DNA from: Anaeromyxobacter sp.
GTDB taxonomy: Bacteria; Myxococcota; Myxococcia; Myxococcales; Anaeromyxobacteraceae
Assembly: GCA_020028115.1 (NCBI GenBank)
Contig: JAHWYA010000033.1
Span: 1 to 9,823, forward strand
Direction of reading: 5' to 3'
Length of the DNA stretch: 9,823 nt
Each line of letters opens with the position of its first letter. The stretch's first letter is position 1. The notes beneath the pieces were generated by a model, which worked only from the letters and a program-made list of their open reading frames with translations, was not told the DNA's origin and ran no database searches. The translations under genes were made by a program, and so were the position numbers. Below, piece after piece: positions 7,464 through 9,823 of the stretch.

Positions 7464-8434
7464 CGCACCCGCCGGATCCACCCGCGCTCGAGGTACCACC
7501 GCGCGGCGCGCCCGATGGAGTCGGCGAGCGGCGTGCGCGCCTCGAACCCGAGCCGCTCGCGGGCGAGCGACGGATCGCAGACCCACCCCGGCGCGAGCAG
7601 CTGGGCGGCGAGCTTCCGGTTGAGCGGGAGCCGGCGGCCCGTCGCGCGGGTCACGAGGTCCGCCGCCGCCGCGAGGGCGCGGAGGGCCACGTCGGGCACC
7701 GGCACGCGCCGGGCGTGGACGCCGAGCGCCCGCGCCGCCTCGCGGATGATCCCGGCCGCGCTCGTCGTCTCGCGCGAGGCGAGGAAGAAGGCGCCGCCCA
7801 CCGCCTCCTTGCGGTCGGCGAGCAGGAGGAAGCCGCGCGCGCAGTCGTCCACGTCGATCCACGAGATGGGCCGGTCGCCGAAGTCGAGCGCGAGCCCGGC
7901 GCGCGCGATGCGGAAGAACAGGAGGTTCTCGCGGTCGCCCGGGCCCATGATGCGCAGCGGCCGCGCGACCGCGATCGGCAACCGGTCCGCGAACGAGCGC
8001 GCGATCCGCTCCGCCTCCGCCTTCGACGCGCCGTAGGGCTCGACCGGCGCGAACGGCTCGTCCTCGCGCCGCGGGGTCCGCGACGGGCCCGCCGCGGCCA
8101 TCGAGCCGGCGAGGACGAAGCGCGAGAGGCCGGGCGCCTCCGCGACGCAGGCCTCGAGGAGGGAGCGGGTCGACCCCGCGTTCACCGCGAGGAACTCCTG
8201 CGGGTCGGTCGCGCGACGGACGCCCGCGAGGTGGAACACGAGGTCGGCGCCGCGGACACCGCGGCGGAGCGCGGCGGGATCGGTCGCGTCGCCGAGGAGC
8301 ACCTCGGCGCCGGGAAGCTCTCCCTCGTCCGGGAGACGCCGCACGAGCGCGCGGACCGCGTCGCCGCGCGCGACCAGGGCGCGGACGAGTGCCCTGCCGA
8401 GGAACCCGCCGGCGCCGGTCACGAACGCGCGCAT
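7460..8434 (-). CDS. NAD-dependent epimerase/dehydratase, extended SDR (324 aa)
   Basis: This is a Rossmann-fold oxidoreductase of the extended short-chain dehydrogenase family. Members use NAD(P) to epimerise, dehydrate or reduce nucleotide sugars, sterol-like or flavonoid-like substrates. The cofactor loop TGAGGFLG is at 6-13, an acidic GDA at 48-50 and the HLAG motif at 68-71. Ser111 lies in the GSMAAAG strand, and the catalytic YGASK gives Tyr134 and Lys138. ARPLRIMGPGD (157-167) is the usual substrate-side motif. The C-terminal half ends with WVCDPSLARERLGFEARTPL, typical of the 3-beta-HSD/epimerase group. ATG 8434 is chosen because the nucleotide-binding strand begins at once; the upstream open frame has no such support. 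No clear SD is seen. A 17-bp palindrome (8444-8460) lies just upstream. The substrate is not predictable, as no sugar or polyketide genes adjoin it. Confidence 0.9.
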   Translation of the reverse strand: MRAFVTGAGGFLGRALVRALVARGDAVRALVRRLPDEGELPGAEVLLGDATDPAALRRGVRGADLVFHLAGVRRATDPQEFLAVNAGSTRSLLEACVAEAPGLSRFVLAGSMAAAGPSRTPRREDEPFAPVEPYGASKAEAERIARSFADRLPIAVARPLRIMGPGDRENLLFFRIARAGLALDFGDRPISWIDVDDCARGFLLLADRKEAVGGAFFLASRETTSAAGIIREAARALGVHARRVPVPDVALRALAAAADLVTRATGRRLPLNRKLAAQLLAPGWVCDPSLARERLGFEARTPLADSIGRAARWYLERGWIRRVR

Positions 8435-8588
8435 CGAGCCCGACGGAACCACGCGTTCCGCCCGCCGTCCACTCCTCCTCGACGGGGGGAGGCCCGGCGG
8501 GCGAGGGGCCGGGGCGAGAGCGCCCGCCCGTGGCGCGCGCCCCTGGGTGGCCGCACATTGCTTTCGACCAGCAGTCCGGGAGGGGACC
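8435..8588. promoter_or_regulatory. Divergent intergenic region with CGGAAC-N5-GTTCCG palindrome
   Basis: These 154 bases separate the epimerase gene (leftward) from the outer-membrane protein gene (rightward). A perfect inverted repeat, CGGAAC, five bases, GTTCCG, spans 8444-8460, nine bases before the epimerase ATG and where its ribosome would bind. A second, purely G/C repeat, GGCGGGCG (8496-8503) with CGCCCGCC (8521-8528), is less notable at this base composition. GGGAGGGG (8578-8585) is the SD for the rightward gene. No confident -10/-35 was found for either gene. The palindrome could be an operator or an RNA hairpin; this is inference. Confidence 0.4.
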
Positions 8589-9455
8589 ATGCGTCAAATG
8601 CTCGTGTGCGCGGCAGCGGCTGCTGCGCTCTTCAACACCATCGCCCCGGTGCACGCCGCGGAGAGCCTCGGGGACATGCGGGACCGCTGGCCGACGGAGC
8701 TGACCAAGCGGCCGCTCACGCTCGGCACCGGGATGATCGAGATCTGGGCGCCGGTGCAGCTCAACGCGTCGAAGGACGCGGACTGGAAGCCCGTCACCTC
8801 GAACCCGAGCATCGCGTTCGGGATCACCGACGAGTGGATGATCGGCGTCCGCCACCTCGTCGGCATCTGCTTTGGCGGCGCGGACGACGGCTGCACCAAC
8901 GTCTACAACGACACCGGCGCGTTCACCCGCTTCTCCGTGATGCGCGGCGGCGGGCTCGACGTCGCGATCCAGGCGGGCGTCGACGTGACGCGGTGGAGCG
9001 AGCCCAGGAACTACGCGGCGAACGCCGGCCTCCTCCTCCGCGCGGGCGGCGGCGCCCTCGCGCTCACCGCCGAGCCGATGGTCTCCTTCGGCCTGAAGGA
9101 CCGCGACACGATCGCGTCGCGCACCACCGCCTTCGGCTGGAACATGGGGACCTACGACGTCATCACGCCGGAGGGGACCGTCGGGAACAAGGAGCACCTC
9201 TCCGTCCCGGTGACGCTGCAGCTCCAGCTCGGCCCGACGCTCGCGGTCGTCGCGGGCGCGTCCCTCGAGGGGCCGCTCAACCCGGAGGTCGGCTCGTTCT
9301 CCGACTTCTACCGGATCCCCGCGGGGGCCGGGCTCGTCGTGACGCCGTTCAAGTACCTCGACGTCGGCGCGACGTTCACGTTCCCGGACTTCGGCGGGAA
9401 GAACGACACGCGCGACACGCGCGTGCTCGCGCTGTTCGTCGCCGCCCGCATCTAG
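8589..9455 (+). CDS. Probable outer-membrane beta-barrel protein (288 aa)
   Basis: ATG 8589 is supported by GGGAGGGG three bases upstream; an in-frame ATG at 8547 has no such site and would bury the signal peptide. Residues 1-23 form a Sec signal peptide with an Ala-rich core and a cleavage site after VHA (before AESLGDM). The mature part is rich in Gly, Thr and alternating hydrophobic residues: IAFGITDEWMIGVRHL, GGLDVAIQAGVDVTRW, TAEPMVSFGLKDRD, LQLQLGPTLAVVAGASLEGP, YLDVGATFTFPDFGG and a final VLALFVAARI. Such amphipathic strands separated by short turns fit a barrel of about 10-12 strands. The terminal residue is Ile, not the more usual Phe. Cys94 and Cys102 flank a Gly/Asp loop and could form a disulfide in the periplasm or at the surface. 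The transported ligand, if any, is unknown. A strong hairpin follows the stop. Confidence 0.8.
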   Translation: MRQMLVCAAAAAALFNTIAPVHAAESLGDMRDRWPTELTKRPLTLGTGMIEIWAPVQLNASKDADWKPVTSNPSIAFGITDEWMIGVRHLVGICFGGADDGCTNVYNDTGAFTRFSVMRGGGLDVAIQAGVDVTRWSEPRNYAANAGLLLRAGGGALALTAEPMVSFGLKDRDTIASRTTAFGWNMGTYDVITPEGTVGNKEHLSVPVTLQLQLGPTLAVVAGASLEGPLNPEVGSFSDFYRIPAGAGLVVTPFKYLDVGATFTFPDFGGKNDTRDTRVLALFVAARI

Positions 9456-9468
9456 ACGGGGGGGCGCT

Positions 9469-9514
9469 CGCTCGCTCCGGTGCAGCCTCATCCGGCTGCA
9501 CCGGAGCGAGCGTT
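9469..9514 (+). terminator. Long hairpin terminator after the outer-membrane protein gene
   Basis: CGCTCGCTCCGGTGCAGCC (9469-9487) and GGCTGCACCGGAGCGAGCG (9494-9512) form a perfect 19-bp stem with the six-base loop TCATCC. It begins 13 bases after the stop codon, a typical terminator place. Only TT follows the stem, so termination would depend on stem strength more than a U tract. The stem is unusually long for a simple terminator. Confidence 0.7.
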
Positions 9515-9551
9515 CCGTGCGCGGATTTGCCCGGCCGGGCCGCATCGTCGA

Positions 9552-9580
9552 TCATCTCCGGGTCGCTCACCGGAGGTGAC
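9552..9580 (+). promoter_or_regulatory. RNA hairpin that sequesters the Shine-Dalgarno of the last gene
   Basis: TCATCTCCGG (9552-9561) pairs with CCGGAGGTGA (9570-9579) around the eight-base loop GTCGCTCA. The ten-pair stem has one U-G wobble. The right arm contains the full SD, GGAGGTGA, for the gene starting at 9584, and the left arm mimics the 3' end of 16S rRNA (anti-SD). In the folded state the SD would be hidden. The pairing is directly visible; a role in translation control is inference. Confidence 0.55.
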
Positions 9581-9583
9581 GTG

Positions 9584-9823
9584 ATGCGCCTCGATCCCGA
9601 GACCCTCGACGGACCGCCGGAGCCGGGCGCGCGGATCCTCGCGCTCGCGCGCCTCGCCGACGCGGACGAGGCCCTCCTCCGGTTCGCCGATCCGAAGGTT
9701 CGCGACGGCGCGCGGCTCCTGCCGGATGCAGCGCTGCGCCTGTCCGCCGCGCTCCGCGCGCTCGCGCCGGCGCTCGGCGGCGCCGTCCCCGCCGCGCTGC
9801 AGTCGGAGCTCGACGCGGCGGCG
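9584..9823 (+). CDS. Unknown protein, N-terminal 80 residues (partial at right edge)
   Basis: An open frame starts at ATG 9584, seven bases after GGAGG (9572-9576), and runs off the window without a stop. A GTG immediately before it (9581) is an alternative start. The 80 visible residues are rich in Leu, Ala, Arg and Asp and look helical and cytoplasmic (ILALARLADADEALLRF, LRLSAALRALAPALGG). There is no signal peptide, membrane segment or recognisable motif. Third positions are almost all G or C, as in the neighbouring genes. The function cannot be assigned from this fragment. Confidence 0.75.
   Translation, partial: MRLDPETLDGPPEPGARILALARLADADEALLRFADPKVRDGARLLPDAALRLSAALRALAPALGGAVPAALQSELDAAA

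Noticed and set aside
8548..8561. TGG-N9-GC resembling a sigma-54 promoter before the outer-membrane protein gene
   Set aside because: Spacing between GG and GC is nine bases, not the strictly required ten, and the rest of the consensus is poor.
8435..8590. Upstream extension of the epimerase to 8590
   Set aside because: The Rossmann strand begins immediately after ATG 8434. The extension is Arg/Pro/Ala low complexity and would run over the divergent promoter region and into the start codon of the outer-membrane protein gene.
6900..9545. Long - strand open frame of 881 codons
   Set aside because: It is a shadow over the zinc-ribbon, epimerase and outer-membrane protein genes, all of which have better motif support. 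Only its last 64 codons (6900-7094) lie in free space and are kept separately.
9376..9570. Small - strand frame of 64 codons with a GTG start
   Set aside because: It overlaps the end of the outer-membrane protein gene and both hairpins, has no SD, and its second half is Arg/Ala/Ser low complexity typical of shadows.

Overview
The window is about 73-75% GC by eye, with almost every third codon position G or C and heavy use of CTC, GAG, GCG and CGC codons. Together with an NtrC-type sigma-54 activator, a long two-domain secreted protein of unknown function and many small lineage-specific genes, this points to a Gram-negative, very GC-rich member of the Myxococcota (Anaeromyxobacter-like). That placement rests on style and gene content, not on a marker gene.

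Layout from left to right. (1) The Lys/Glu/Ala-rich C-terminal tail of a gene entering from the left (1-114), closed by a hairpin terminator with a GCGA loop. (2) A two-gene two-component system on the + strand: a membrane histidine kinase (187-1722) and a sigma-54-dependent NtrC-type response regulator (1735-3084). Both carry every catalytic motif expected. (3) A 168-bp hexanucleotide tandem array of 28 units (3088-3255) that fills nearly the whole gap between the regulator and a convergent gene. (4) That convergent gene (3258-4574, - strand) encodes a probable exported protein of unknown function. It is divergent from a 175-codon gene (4764-5291) whose C-terminal half resembles the specificity-switch domain of FliK/YscP/HrpP proteins. 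(5) A tRNA-Cys(GCA) gene with its own promoter, whose -35 box overlaps the preceding stop codon, and a clean terminator. (6) A cyclopropane-fatty-acid synthase-type methyltransferase on the - strand (5456-6832), with a small hydrophilic ORF just upstream on the same strand (6900-7094). (7) A 104-residue protein with four CxxC pairs (7149-7463), convergent with an extended-SDR NAD-dependent epimerase/dehydratase (7460-8434); their stop codons interlock within one CTAG. (8) A signal-peptide-bearing probable outer-membrane beta-barrel protein (8589-9455) followed by a 19-bp perfect hairpin. (9) The first 80 codons of a gene that runs off the right edge (9584-9823), with its Shine-Dalgarno sequence buried in a strong hairpin.

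Most genes are single transcription units facing alternating directions, so apart from the kinase-regulator pair and perhaps the small ORF plus cfa there is no obvious pathway cluster. Several products concern the cell envelope: membrane kinase, exported protein, lipid-modifying enzyme and outer-membrane protein. No insertion sequence, phage gene or CRISPR array was seen. The least explained features are the two-block hexamer array with G-quadruplex potential, the SD-sequestering hairpin at the right end, and the orphan FliK/YscP-like protein.
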